Assembly (NCBI RefSeq): GCF_000331515.1
Contig: NZ_AMZO01000018.1
Location: 1-61,503, forward strand
Source: Photobacterium marinum
GTDB lineage: Bacteria; Pseudomonadota; Gammaproteobacteria; Enterobacterales; Vibrionaceae
Length of the DNA: 61,503 nt
Direction: 5' to 3'
Shown here: positions 8,286 to 16,473 of the stretch, piece after piece
Layout: every line of letters starts with the position of its first letter
Position numbering within the stretch: position 1 is the stretch's first letter
Made by a program: the position numbers and the translations under genes
The notes under the pieces: generated by a model
Seen by the model: the letters and a program-made list of their open reading frames with translations, nothing else
Told to the model about the DNA's origin: nothing
Databases searched by the model: none

Positions 8286-8300
8286 TGATAATTGTTTTCA
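8286..8300 (-). promoter_or_regulatory. Fur box of the metal ABC/PepSY operon
   Basis: TGATAATTGTTTTCA matches 12 of 14 informative positions of the 7-1-7 Fur consensus TGATAAT-N-ATTATCA. It lies in the 93-bp gap before the PepSY gene, the first gene of the 8238-1612 operon. No Zur-like palindrome was seen. This suggests iron repression of the operon. Confidence 0.7.
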
Positions 8301-8337
8301 TTGGCATTTGATTTACATTGTTTACGTTTGGCAGGAT

Positions 8338-9102
8338 TCAGATTTCGATTGTTCTGGCAGGATCAAAATCGTCATTAAGCAGCATCGGCCAGTAACCGCG
8401 AGGGTTAGCCAACACACGGGTATTGTGAATGGTCAAATCGGTACTGCTATGTATATGGCCGTGGAACCAGGCGGCTATATCGTATCTTTTCATCAGTTCT
8501 TCAAGATTACTGGCATAGGCGGCAGCAAGTGGCGGGATATTTTCATCAGGAAAGCATTTGGCGCTCGGGGCATGGTGGGAAACAATAACGGTTTTCCCCT
8601 GATAACCGCTTTGTAATTCAGATTCTAAAAACTGCAGGGTCTGGTAATGAATATCCAGTGCATCAATCGGTCTGAACATGGAACCTCGCGGATCCATATG
8701 AACCTTTCGGTGATCGTTCATACATTCCGCGGCTCGGTTCATCGCTTCCATAGGATTACCATCAATCCGGTAGTCGGTATAGAGCGTTGCACCCAGAAAG
8801 CGGACATGGTCGATTTCTATCGCTTCTTGCTCTAAAAAGTGAACATGGGTTCCCCGGGTCGCCGTTCGCCAGTTTTTATGGCATTTCTGCAAAATGGAAC
8901 CATAAGGCTCATGGTTTCCGGCCACGACTATCGTCTGCTTGCCCTTTGTTTCAGCCAGAACCCAGTCAATATAGCGGCTCTCACAGCCGGTTCCGATATC
9001 CCCGGCAAGAATAATCAGATCAGCATCTGTCTCCGGCAACGAGAAATCCCACGGGCTTGCCATAAACTCCAGGTGTAGATCTGATAAATACTGCACGAGC
9101 AT
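8338..9102 (-). CDS. metallophosphoesterase (calcineurin-like)
   Basis: Cytoplasmic hydrolase of about 254 residues from the ATG at 9102, which has GGAGA seven bases upstream. Dimetal motifs of the calcineurin-like superfamily are in order: LSDLHLEF (DxH), AGDIGTG (GDxG), VAGNHEPYG (GNHE), VSHHAPS and FHGHIHSS (GHxH). Substrate is not evident; family members cleave phosphomonoesters, phosphodiesters or cyclic nucleotides. It lies downstream of the EF-G-like gene on the same strand, separated by a hairpin. Its place beside an RNA-end module makes a role on RNA phosphate ends imaginable, but nothing in the protein proves it. Confidence 0.87.
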   Translation of the reverse strand: MLVQYLSDLHLEFMASPWDFSLPETDADLIILAGDIGTGCESRYIDWVLAETKGKQTIVVAGNHEPYGSILQKCHKNWRTATRGTHVHFLEQEAIEIDHVRFLGATLYTDYRIDGNPMEAMNRAAECMNDHRKVHMDPRGSMFRPIDALDIHYQTLQFLESELQSGYQGKTVIVSHHAPSAKCFPDENIPPLAAAYASNLEELMKRYDIAAWFHGHIHSSTDLTIHNTRVLANPRGYWPMLLNDDFDPARTIEI

Positions 9103-9126
9103 GCTTGTTCTCCGAAGCCGAGACAA

Positions 9127-9154
9127 CAGAAAGCAGCCAACTGACTGCTTTCTG
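9127..9154. repeat. 10-bp hairpin between GTPase and phosphoesterase genes
   Basis: CAGAAAGCAG (9127-9136) and CTGCTTTCTG (9145-9154) form a perfect stem with an eight-base loop. No T-run follows on either strand, so it is a weak terminator or an intercistronic stability element between the EF-G-like gene and the phosphoesterase gene. Confidence 0.55.
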
Positions 9155-9209
9155 CTAATTACATTGTTATTTAATGATTTATATCATTATCTGCTCAGGT
9201 CAAAAGCCA

Positions 9210-11234
9210 CTAACTCGCAGCCTGTGACTCACTGCACACACGTTTCTGAACATTTGGCGGTGCCGGTTCATAGTGACTGAACGCCAGACTGAAACTTCCC
9301 TCACCGCCGGTTATAGAGCGCAAGCGCTGTGAAAAGTCCTGAAGCTCATTAAGCGGAGCCTTTGCCTGAAGTGCTGTCTGGTTATTTGGTGTTACGTCGG
9401 TACCGACTATCACGCCGCGACTGGAAGAAAGATCACCGGTAACATCGCCGACAGCCGGAGTCGGTATCATCAGGGACAGATCAACAATCGGCTCCAGAAC
9501 TATCGGATTTGCATTATTCACCGCATCCAGAAAGGCTTTCTTACCGGCAATAACAAAAGCAATCTCTTTCGAGTCGACCGAGTGGTATTTACCATCATAG
9601 ACCGTCACTTCAATATCGCGGAGCGGGTTACCGGAAATTGCCCCTTCATCGACTGCTTGCCTGATCCCCTTCTCTACCGCTGGGATCAGCGCTGTCGGAA
9701 TAGCCCCGCCAACCACTTTATTGACGAACTTAAACCCGGCTCCGGGCTCAAGCGGACGAACCTTTAACTGCACCTCACCAAACTGTCCGGCACCTCCGGT
9801 TTGTTTTTTATGGCGATAATGGCCTTCTGCCGGCATAGTAATTGTTTCGTAGTATTCAATGCTTGGCTGAGAAGTCTCCACGGTTAATTTGTACACCGTC
9901 TCCATTTTTTCCAGCGCGATCTTCAGATGAAATTCGCCCTGACCGCTCAACAAGGTTTCATTGGTTCGGGTACGATGCTCAAGCCAAAGTGTCGGATCTT
10001 CTGCCGCTATTTTCTGTAAAACTTCGGAAAGCTTTTGCTCATCCCCCCGCTTAATCGGCCGAATAGCTAAGCTGTACATCGGCTGCGGGAAAAACAAGGT
10101 GCTCATGACAATGCCGTCTTCGTCATGGGAGTCGTGGATCACCGAATCAAAGCCAAGCTCATCCACTTTCGCCAGCACACAAAGATCACCGGCTTTAGCG
10201 CTACTAATTTCAATGCGCTTTTTACCTTGCAACTGATACAGGTGCCCGACCTTAAATGCCTTGTTACTCTCTCCGATATAGAGCTGACTACCGGCATTAA
10301 TCTCTCCCTGGAACACCCGGATATAAGCCAGTTTTCCCAGATAAGGATCTACACTGACCTTGTAAACATGAGCAACGCTGTGGTCCAGCTGATCACAGTC
10401 AACACTGATCTGCTTACCGTCTTTCTCCAGTAAAGGCGGGTTACCTTCTTCCGGCAGCGGCATAATTTCCGCCATGATCCGCAGTAGCATATCGATACCG
10501 ACACCGGAATCTGCCGACACGAAGCAGACAGGAATCACGTGACCTGTTCGCAACGCTTCTTCAAACGGGTCATGCAGTTGTTCAGGGGACAGCGCAGAAC
10601 CTTGTTCGAGATACAGCTCCATCAGTTCTTCATCAACTTCAATGATCTGATCAATAAGCCGTTCATGTGCCTCTGAAACACTGTCGAAAAGCGTCGGCTG
10701 ATCATTATCAGGAGCAAAATAGCAATCGATAACACTGCTGCAATCTTGTGACGGTAAATTGATTGGCAAACAACAACTTCCAAAATGTGTTGATATCTGC
10801 GCGACAAAATCTGCCAATAAATTCGAATTCAAATCCATCTTGTTGATGATAATCATCTGGCATTTTTGCTGTTGCCGGGAAAATTCAAATAAACGCTCTG
10901 ATACCTGATTGAGAGGAGTATTGGCATCCAGTACCAGTGCCGAAGTTTCAACTGCGGGGAAAATACTTAATGAGCGGCCGAGCAGCTCGGGAATTCCGGG
11001 AGTGTCGATGATGTTCATGCGGTGTTTATGCCAGGCTAAGGCAACGGGGGTAGCTTCAATACTGTGCTGGTACTGGATGGACTGATCATCAAAGTCAGTC
11101 ACTGTATCCCCCTGCTGCACACTGCCCAAATGTGTGGTTGCATGAGCCTCGTATAACAAGCGCTCAACTAATGTTGTTTTCCCAACCCCGCTCTGACCAA
11201 CAAAGCCAATGTTACGTATTTCATTTACAGACAT
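9210..11234 (-). CDS. EF-G-like translation GTPase (paralogue of FusA)
   Basis: About 674 residues from the ATG at 11234, chosen because a GGGGG Shine-Dalgarno-like run lies about five bases upstream. G-domain motifs are GQSGVGKT (near 13-20), DTPG and NKMD; the later domains follow EF-G order, with GQGEFHLKIALEKM, the domain IV stretch KQTGGAGQFGEVQL and a C-terminal MIPTPAVGDVTGDLSSSRG. It is shorter and more divergent than housekeeping EF-G (about 700), lies away from the str operon genes, and matches the EF-G-like class found in many bacteria. Its role in translocation, recycling or stress is unknown. It is divergent from rtcA with a 320-bp shared upstream region. Confidence 0.85.
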   Translation of the reverse strand: MSVNEIRNIGFVGQSGVGKTTLVERLLYEAHATTHLGSVQQGDTVTDFDDQSIQYQHSIEATPVALAWHKHRMNIIDTPGIPELLGRSLSIFPAVETSALVLDANTPLNQVSERLFEFSRQQQKCQMIIINKMDLNSNLLADFVAQISTHFGSCCLPINLPSQDCSSVIDCYFAPDNDQPTLFDSVSEAHERLIDQIIEVDEELMELYLEQGSALSPEQLHDPFEEALRTGHVIPVCFVSADSGVGIDMLLRIMAEIMPLPEEGNPPLLEKDGKQISVDCDQLDHSVAHVYKVSVDPYLGKLAYIRVFQGEINAGSQLYIGESNKAFKVGHLYQLQGKKRIEISSAKAGDLCVLAKVDELGFDSVIHDSHDEDGIVMSTLFFPQPMYSLAIRPIKRGDEQKLSEVLQKIAAEDPTLWLEHRTRTNETLLSGQGEFHLKIALEKMETVYKLTVETSQPSIEYYETITMPAEGHYRHKKQTGGAGQFGEVQLKVRPLEPGAGFKFVNKVVGGAIPTALIPAVEKGIRQAVDEGAISGNPLRDIEVTVYDGKYHSVDSKEIAFVIAGKKAFLDAVNNANPIVLEPIVDLSLMIPTPAVGDVTGDLSSSRGVIVGTDVTPNNQTALQAKAPLNELQDFSQRLRSITGGEGSFSLAFSHYEPAPPNVQKRVCSESQAAS

Positions 11235-11554
11235 AGATGCCCCCTGAATAACAAAGACGAGTGATGACACATTTTTACTGTGAGAGTTGGCGGCTATGCC
11301 GCCTTATCGTCTTCCAATTCATTTTCCGTCCGGGAACATCCATCAATGGCTCCATTCTTTGACCTGTTAATTAAAGCTTAACCTCACTTCCCGGCTCTGC
11401 CGTGATTTTCTTCATTAGAATCAATATGTATTCGAAATTTATGATGTTGCTCTCGCTCCAGTTTCATTACCTCATGCTGTAAATGAGGTATTCACTGGCA
11501 CAGGCTTCCGCAGTGAACGATAGTTTCAGTATCTGAACTTAACGGATTCATCCG
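11235..11554. promoter_or_regulatory. divergent promoter region between EF-G-like gene and rtcA
   Basis: No gene is visible. The GTPase side has a GC hairpin (GGCGGC at 11288-11293, GCCGCC at 11297-11302). The rtcA side has three successive inverted repeats (11468-11537) and a TGGCAC hexamer at 11496-11501. That hexamer resembles a sigma-54 -24 element, but the downstream GC is one base too far for a proper -12 element. Confidence 0.55.
11468..11537 (+). repeat. three tandem inverted repeats in the rtcA leader
   Basis: TACCTCAT (11468-11475) pairs with ATGAGGTA (11483-11490); TTCACTG (11491-11497) pairs with CAGTGAA (11511-11517); TTCAG (11525-11529) pairs with CTGAA (11533-11537). All arms are perfect and the first two repeats are adjacent. 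They end 17 bases before the GTG start of rtcA. They could be operators for a dimeric regulator or hairpins in the mRNA leader. Confidence 0.6.
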
Positions 11555-12562
11555 GTGAAAGGCATACATATTAATGGCGATCAGGGTGAAGGCGGCGGCC
11601 AGGTACTGCGAACCTGCCTGACTTTATCACTGCTGTACGGGATTAACTTCACCATCAGTAATATCCGGGCCCGGCGAGACAAACCCGGCCTGCGGCGACA
11701 ACACTTAACTTGTGTGCGAGCCGCCAGGGAAATCAGCAACGCCCGTATTGAAGGTGATGAGCTTGGCTCCACCGAGCTGAGTTTCAGCCCCGGTGAAGTT
11801 TATGGCGGAGAATATCGGTTTGACATAGGTACTGCCGGCAGTACCACACTGTTATTCCAGACACTGCTGCTACCTCTGCTTCAGGCCAACAAAGAGAGCC
11901 GGATTACACTGACCGGAGGAACCCACAACCCAATGGCGCCAACACTGACCTACCTAAGACAAAGTTTCCTACCCTTATTAAGACAAATGGGAGCCAACGT
12001 CGAGGTAGAGGTGAAACAGTGGGGGTTTGTTCCCGCCGGAGGTGGGCAGTGGCTGGCGCGAATAAAACCGTCGAAACTCACTCCTATTGAATTAACAGAA
12101 CGCGGTCGGCTAAGAAAATGTCGTTTGGTGAGTTACTGTGTAGGACTGCCAGAGAGTATTGGTAAGCGGGAAATCGACACCTTTATCGGCCTCTATCATG
12201 CCCCCATCGATAAATTTTACATTCGCTCTCCAGTAGCTTTATCCAGCGGCAACCTACTCTGCTTTGATATGAAGTTTGAACAGATGCAACTGAGCATAAT
12301 CCAACTGGGAAGGTTAAAATTAAGAGCCGAAGCCGTCGCCGAAAAGCTCAATAAACAGGTCAGGGAATATCTTTCTTCCAAAGCCGTGCTGGACCGCTAC
12401 CTGACCGATCAAATTATGCTGCCAATGGTCGTTGCCCGTGGTGGATGCTTCAGCTGTGATCAACTATCCACCCATGCCACCACCAACATGGAAGTGATTG
12501 CCCAAATGACCGGCTATCACCTTCTGTTTAAACCCGGTCATCCGTGCAAACTTATGGGGTAA
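11555..12562 (+). CDS. rtcA: RNA 3'-terminal phosphate cyclase RtcA
   Basis: ATP-dependent enzyme converting RNA 3'-phosphate ends to 2',3'-cyclic phosphates through an adenylylated histidine. The 335-residue length fits (about 338 in E. coli). Conserved features are GDQGEGGGQVLRT at the N terminus, RARRDKPGLRRQHLT, the GTAGSTTLLFQTLLLPL block, GGTHNPMAP, and the nucleophile His307 in the STHATTNM motif. The start is GTG at 11555, placed by the conserved N terminus. The stop is four bases before the start of the kinase-nuclease fusion gene, so the two are almost certainly co-transcribed. In E. coli rtcA pairs with the ligase rtcB under RtcR; neither rtcB nor rtcR is seen here. Confidence 0.95.
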   Translation: MKGIHINGDQGEGGGQVLRTCLTLSLLYGINFTISNIRARRDKPGLRRQHLTCVRAAREISNARIEGDELGSTELSFSPGEVYGGEYRFDIGTAGSTTLLFQTLLLPLLQANKESRITLTGGTHNPMAPTLTYLRQSFLPLLRQMGANVEVEVKQWGFVPAGGGQWLARIKPSKLTPIELTERGRLRKCRLVSYCVGLPESIGKREIDTFIGLYHAPIDKFYIRSPVALSSGNLLCFDMKFEQMQLSIIQLGRLKLRAEAVAEKLNKQVREYLSSKAVLDRYLTDQIMLPMVVARGGCFSCDQLSTHATTNMEVIAQMTGYHLLFKPGHPCKLMG

Positions 12563-12566
12563 TGAT

Positions 12567-14552
12567 ATGTTCTGCCCGTCTAATATCCTCCGCTATTTAG
12601 AAGGTGTTGATACGCTTAATGAAAGTCTGCGCCAGCCATCAAGTCGTATTGTCTTATTTGGCCCACCGGGTGCCGGAAAAAGCTTCCTTGCAGCAGAACT
12701 GGCTAAGCGGATGCAATCTGAAGGTAAGCCTTGTGCCTGCCTGAGTGCCGATCCTGGCTCACCGGGGTTCGGTATTCCTGCTGCAATCAATCTTGGGATA
12801 TGGAAGGAAACCGACTGGCAACTAACAGATTTCGAAGCTTTATGCAGCCTGGATGCTGCCCGCTTCCGCCTGCCGTTAGCAGAAGCACTCCGCAGCTTGA
12901 TGCTACGTATTCCGGCGGAGATCCCGCTTATCATTGATGCACCCGGCTTAATTAAAGGTGTGGCCGCTGCCGAGCTTCTGCCCTCACTGATTGATATTAC
13001 AGCCCCGACGCAACTGGCTGTGCTGGATAAGTTTACCAACAAGGACAGCCCGGAAAGCCCTGCATGCTCTGTCTCTCTTGAAAACGAAATAGCCAACCTC
13101 AACGTTCCGGTTATAGCGATAACAAGCTCTGAGCTGGCCATCTCACCAAACCGACACCAGCGAGCCTTGCGACGAACGGCGCTATGGGAGCAATACCTCA
13201 ATACTTGTAGTGAAATGGAATTGGATATCCGGACACCAAAGCTACTCGGCACCCCGCCTCCTGTCGATCATCCTGAAAAATGGGCCGGGCTGGTTATCAA
13301 GCTAACAAACAGTGATGGCGAGACTTCTATGGGAGAAATCATTGAACTGGAAGATCACCTACTCAAGATTTACTGCCAGTCATTTAAACAGCCGACCGAT
13401 CAATTACTGGTTCGCGATGCCAGGCATCTGCCCGGACACTTGCTGGTTACTGCCGTACCTAAGCATGCTGCCGGAGGTGCCTCTGACGCGCATAGACAAA
13501 AAACCGATACCCAATCTCTGGTTCATCCATCAGATGTAAAACCGCTTCGAAATACACCTCGCATCCGCCGAAGAGATATCACCGCGGAACTGGTCAACGG
13601 TCTGTTTGATGACCCGTTACTACTGATTAAAACCAACCAGAACCGTCGCTGCCTGCTGTTCGACCTTGGCAATACTTCCCGCCTGCCAGTTCGCCATGCT
13701 CATAATGTCAGCCATATTTTCATCAGTCATGCTCATTTCGACCATATCGGTGGATTTATGGGGCTACTCCGGGTAAGGCTGAGTACCAGTGGAAGCTGCC
13801 AGCTCTATGGTCCGCCAGGGCTGGCCAGACATATTGCCGGTATGATCAGCGGAATTTTATGGGATCGTATTGGAGACAACGGCCCTGTCTTTACCGTTTC
13901 TGAACTGCATGGCAACAAACTGTGCCGTTTTCGGCTTCAGGCAGGTCACCATGAAATACCGATTTTGCCGGAGATCACTGTTCATGACGGTATCATCCAT
14001 CGTGAAGAGCGATTTATCATCCGAACCGTCGAACTTGATCACGGCACGCCTGTTCTGGCTTTTTCTTATGAACCGGTAGCTGCAGTTTCAGTCTCAAAGT
14101 CAGCGCTGAATGAACTAGATTTATCGCCGGGGCCATGGCTCGGAAAACTCAAATACGCTTACATGGCCGGAGAACAAGATCGATTAATTGACCTTCCGAA
14201 CGGTGAAAGCCAGCCAGTGGCGATGCTGGCTAAGCAATTACTTCGCATGCAGGCAGGGAAAAAACTGGTCTATGCCACCGATCTGGCCGATACCACAGAT
14301 AACCGTAAAAATTTAACTGCGCTTGCCCGTGATGCTGATGTTCTGTTCTGTGAAGCCACTTTTTCTCAAGACGATGTTCGCCGCGGTACTGATAACGGCC
14401 ACCTGACAACCCGGGCTTGTGGTGAAATTGCAGCCGCCGCCGGGGTAAATCAGTTAGTGCCTTTTCACTTCTCCCGCCGTTATGAAAAACAGACAGACAA
14501 ACTGTACCGGGAAATCGAGGAAGTGTTTCCCAATATCGTCAGATGCGACTGA
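12567..14552 (+). CDS. Clp1/Grc3-type polynucleotide kinase fused to RNase Z-like nuclease
   Basis: A 661-residue, two-enzyme fusion. Residues about 20-295 resemble the Clp1/Grc3/Nol9 5'-OH polynucleotide kinases: P-loop GPPGAGKS (32-39), ADPGSPGFGIP (61-71), IDAPGLIKG followed by a helix rich in Leu and Ile (123-145), and a beta-rich C-terminal part (GLVIKLTNSDGETSMGEI, 241-258). Residues about 340-661 resemble tRNase Z: HAHFDH (388-393), YGPPGLARHI, LDHGTP with His492, SPGPWLGKLK, an Asp in YATDLADT (572), EATF, GHLTT with His612 and HFSRRY with His634. The metal ligands known from RNase Z all have a counterpart. A polar linker (about 300-338) joins the halves. It follows rtcA by four bases. 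Activity on RNA 5' and 3' ends is inferred from family knowledge; the natural substrate is unknown. Confidence 0.82.
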   Translation: MFCPSNILRYLEGVDTLNESLRQPSSRIVLFGPPGAGKSFLAAELAKRMQSEGKPCACLSADPGSPGFGIPAAINLGIWKETDWQLTDFEALCSLDAARFRLPLAEALRSLMLRIPAEIPLIIDAPGLIKGVAAAELLPSLIDITAPTQLAVLDKFTNKDSPESPACSVSLENEIANLNVPVIAITSSELAISPNRHQRALRRTALWEQYLNTCSEMELDIRTPKLLGTPPPVDHPEKWAGLVIKLTNSDGETSMGEIIELEDHLLKIYCQSFKQPTDQLLVRDARHLPGHLLVTAVPKHAAGGASDAHRQKTDTQSLVHPSDVKPLRNTPRIRRRDITAELVNGLFDDPLLLIKTNQNRRCLLFDLGNTSRLPVRHAHNVSHIFISHAHFDHIGGFMGLLRVRLSTSGSCQLYGPPGLARHIAGMISGILWDRIGDNGPVFTVSELHGNKLCRFRLQAGHHEIPILPEITVHDGIIHREERFIIRTVELDHGTPVLAFSYEPVAAVSVSKSALNELDLSPGPWLGKLKYAYMAGEQDRLIDLPNGESQPVAMLAKQLLRMQAGKKLVYATDLADTTDNRKNLTALARDADVLFCEATFSQDDVRRGTDNGHLTTRACGEIAAAAGVNQLVPFHFSRRYEKQTDKLYREIEEVFPNIVRCD

Positions 14553-14616
14553 AGCCAGTACAAAAGACAAACCGAAAACAAACCAACCCAATCCCCAAAA
14601 AATACGGTGAAACAAA

Positions 14617-14648
14617 AAAGCGAGAGCCTGTAATCAGACTCTCGCTTT
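14617..14648. terminator. bidirectional terminator between RNA-end module and TonB2 operon
   Basis: AAAGCGAGAG (14617-14626) pairs with CTCTCGCTTT (14639-14648), with a CTG/CAG extension into the loop. A-rich and T-rich flanks on both sides suit termination of the + strand fusion gene (ends 14552) and the - strand TPR gene (ends 14699). Confidence 0.85.
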
Positions 14649-14698
14649 CATATTTTATTGACACAAAGATGTGGTTTTCAGTGTCAGTTGCTGAAGCC

Positions 14699-15862
14699 TC
14701 AACTATTCATCTTTCGCATCTGATTCAGGTATTTGATCCAGCTTTTAGCGGCAGCCGTTGATTCAATATTGTCAGCTTTCTTGGCATGAACAATCGCGCT
14801 GTCGAAATCTTCCAGCTTGTAATAAACCCGTACTTTCGCCAATTCAACATCCGCCCGGCGTTTTCTATCGCTGACTTTATCCAGCTCAGTCAAAGCCTTT
14901 CGGTAATGGCCTTCCTGCAACAAAAGCTGAGCCAACGACCAGCGGTGCTTATTGTCGAGCTTGGCTGCCAACACCCAGACCTCAATGGCCTTATCCCACT
15001 CTTTTGCCATCTGCCAGTACATCGCCTGAGTGGAAACCAACTCAGCATCTGATTCTACACCGTTCAGTTCAGCATAGATTTTCGCCGCACGTTCAGGAAT
15101 TCCTCTCTGAGCATATAACTGTGCCAGTGACTTAAGGTTCTGCTGGCTCAGTGCTACACCCTGGCGCTTAGCCAGAGCCAGCGTATCCAGCGCATCTATT
15201 GAACGACCAAGCTGCATCTGAATCCCGGCCGTCTGCTGCCACCATGCAGCTTTATTAGGCTCCAGCACAATTAGACGTTTAAGGGTCGGAATTGCAGATT
15301 TCCAGTACTTCAACTGAAGCTGGGCACCCAATTTAATCGTCAGCGGTGCCACCTCGTCATATTTAACAACAGACTCATAGATTTTCATTGCTGACAGCAC
15401 CGATTTCCATTCACTCAGCTGGTAATGAGACTGAGCAATACGCAGCCACAATTCATCAGTTTTCTGACCTTCGGGAATATTCTTCGTCAACTGATAATAA
15501 TGTGGCAAAGCCCGCCTGAACTTTTCATCAGATAGCAAAATATCCGCCAGCATTCGTTGCGTTACCCATGCCTGCTCATCTTCCAATAGCCCACTTTTGA
15601 CGGCCTTTGACAGGTTCTCAATAGCTTTGCCAAGGTCACCCTGTTGCCAGTAGAAAACGCCCAACATACGTTGTACAAAAGCCTGATCATAAGCTTTCGA
15701 GGGAGAGAGGCCTGCCAAAAGGGCTATCGCCTCATCTAGCTTTTCTTCCTGTTGCAGGTTATGCGCACGCTGAACCTTGCCTGCGGTATATTGGGAAAGT
15801 TCGGCATTAACCGGCCCGGCGACAAATATCAGAGCCAGGACAAAAGCAAACTGCTTCATCAT
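14699..15862 (-). CDS. TPR-repeat protein of the TonB2 operon
   Basis: Secreted protein of 387 residues with a signal peptide (FAFVLALIFVAGPVNA) and tetratricopeptide repeats over most of its length, for example KLDEAIALLAGLSPSKAYDQA and GDLGKAIENLSKAVKSGLLE. In Vibrio the gene after tonB2 encodes such a protein (VC1543 position). It overlaps the end of tonB2 by four bases, so it is translated with the energy-transduction complex. Likely a periplasmic scaffold or envelope partner of TonB2/TtpC; the exact role is not known from sequence. Confidence 0.85.
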   Translation of the reverse strand: MMKQFAFVLALIFVAGPVNAELSQYTAGKVQRAHNLQQEEKLDEAIALLAGLSPSKAYDQAFVQRMLGVFYWQQGDLGKAIENLSKAVKSGLLEDEQAWVTQRMLADILLSDEKFRRALPHYYQLTKNIPEGQKTDELWLRIAQSHYQLSEWKSVLSAMKIYESVVKYDEVAPLTIKLGAQLQLKYWKSAIPTLKRLIVLEPNKAAWWQQTAGIQMQLGRSIDALDTLALAKRQGVALSQQNLKSLAQLYAQRGIPERAAKIYAELNGVESDAELVSTQAMYWQMAKEWDKAIEVWVLAAKLDNKHRWSLAQLLLQEGHYRKALTELDKVSDRKRRADVELAKVRVYYKLEDFDSAIVHAKKADNIESTAAAKSWIKYLNQMRKMNS

Positions 15863-16473
15863 CGATCTATTTTAAACTCCAGTCTTACTGATTGCCCCAA
15901 CTGAGCCACCGCTTTGCCATCTACAACTTTCGGTTGGTATTTCCATTTGCGCAAGGCACGTATAGCTTCCCTTTCAAAAACTCGGCGAGGTTCTGCATCC
16001 ACAACTTGAATATCAGCCGGACGGCCCTGCGGATCTATGGTAAAGGTGAGTGACACATACCCTTCAAGCCCTTGCCTTTGTGCTTTGGACGGATAACGAG
16101 GTTCAACCCGATACAGCGGCATTGCCTGCTGATTAGCGCCAAAGTCAGAAAACTGAGGAACATTAATCGCCAAACCGGTAATTGCGGTATCCAACGCCAG
16201 ACTTGGCATGGTCGGCGCTACTGTTGCGTTCGCCGTTTGCGATGCAGTCGGGACGGCTTCCGGCGGAGGCTCAGGAGTATCCGGCTTTTCCGGCACAGCT
16301 CGTTTGCGGCGCTGAACTTCCTGCTCCTGCTCAACCATCACCATGTCAAAAGCAAGCAATTGCTTATCATCCTGTGCCCGCTGATTGCCGTTATCCACCA
16401 TCCAGGCCATGAAAGTAAACAAGCCAATCGCGGTTACCAGCGCCAGGGGCAGTGCAATGATTAAACGCAGCAT
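15859..16473 (-). CDS. tonB2: TonB2 energy-transducing protein
   Basis: Inner-membrane anchored protein of 204 residues that passes proton-motive energy to outer-membrane receptors. An N-terminal membrane helix (LIIALPLALVTAIGLFTFMAW) is followed by a proline-rich spacer (about 65-85, PEKPDTPEPPPEAVP) and the TonB C-terminal domain (about 120-204: YRVEPRYPSKAQRQGLEGYV, REAIRALRKWKYQPKV). The short length is typical of Vibrio TonB2 rather than TonB1. It overlaps exbD2 by one base and the TPR gene by four, within the operon DUF3450-ttpC-exbB2-exbD2-tonB2-TPR. Confidence 0.93.
   Translation of the reverse strand: MLRLIIALPLALVTAIGLFTFMAWMVDNGNQRAQDDKQLLAFDMVMVEQEQEVQRRKRAVPEKPDTPEPPPEAVPTASQTANATVAPTMPSLALDTAITGLAINVPQFSDFGANQQAMPLYRVEPRYPSKAQRQGLEGYVSLTFTIDPQGRPADIQVVDAEPRRVFEREAIRALRKWKYQPKVVDGKAVAQLGQSVRLEFKIDR

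Noticed and set aside
8286..8300. Zur box for the ZnuA-like operon
   Set aside because: The site fits the Fur 7-1-7 pattern and no Zur-type palindrome is present in the gap.
9210..11234. housekeeping elongation factor G (fusA)
   Set aside because: The sequence is shorter and divergent and lacks the ribosomal protein neighbours of fusA; called EF-G-like.
11496..11512. sigma-54 promoter for rtcA
   Set aside because: TGGCAC fits the -24 element, but the nearest GC is one base too far for the -12 element, and no RtcR gene is seen; not called as a promoter.
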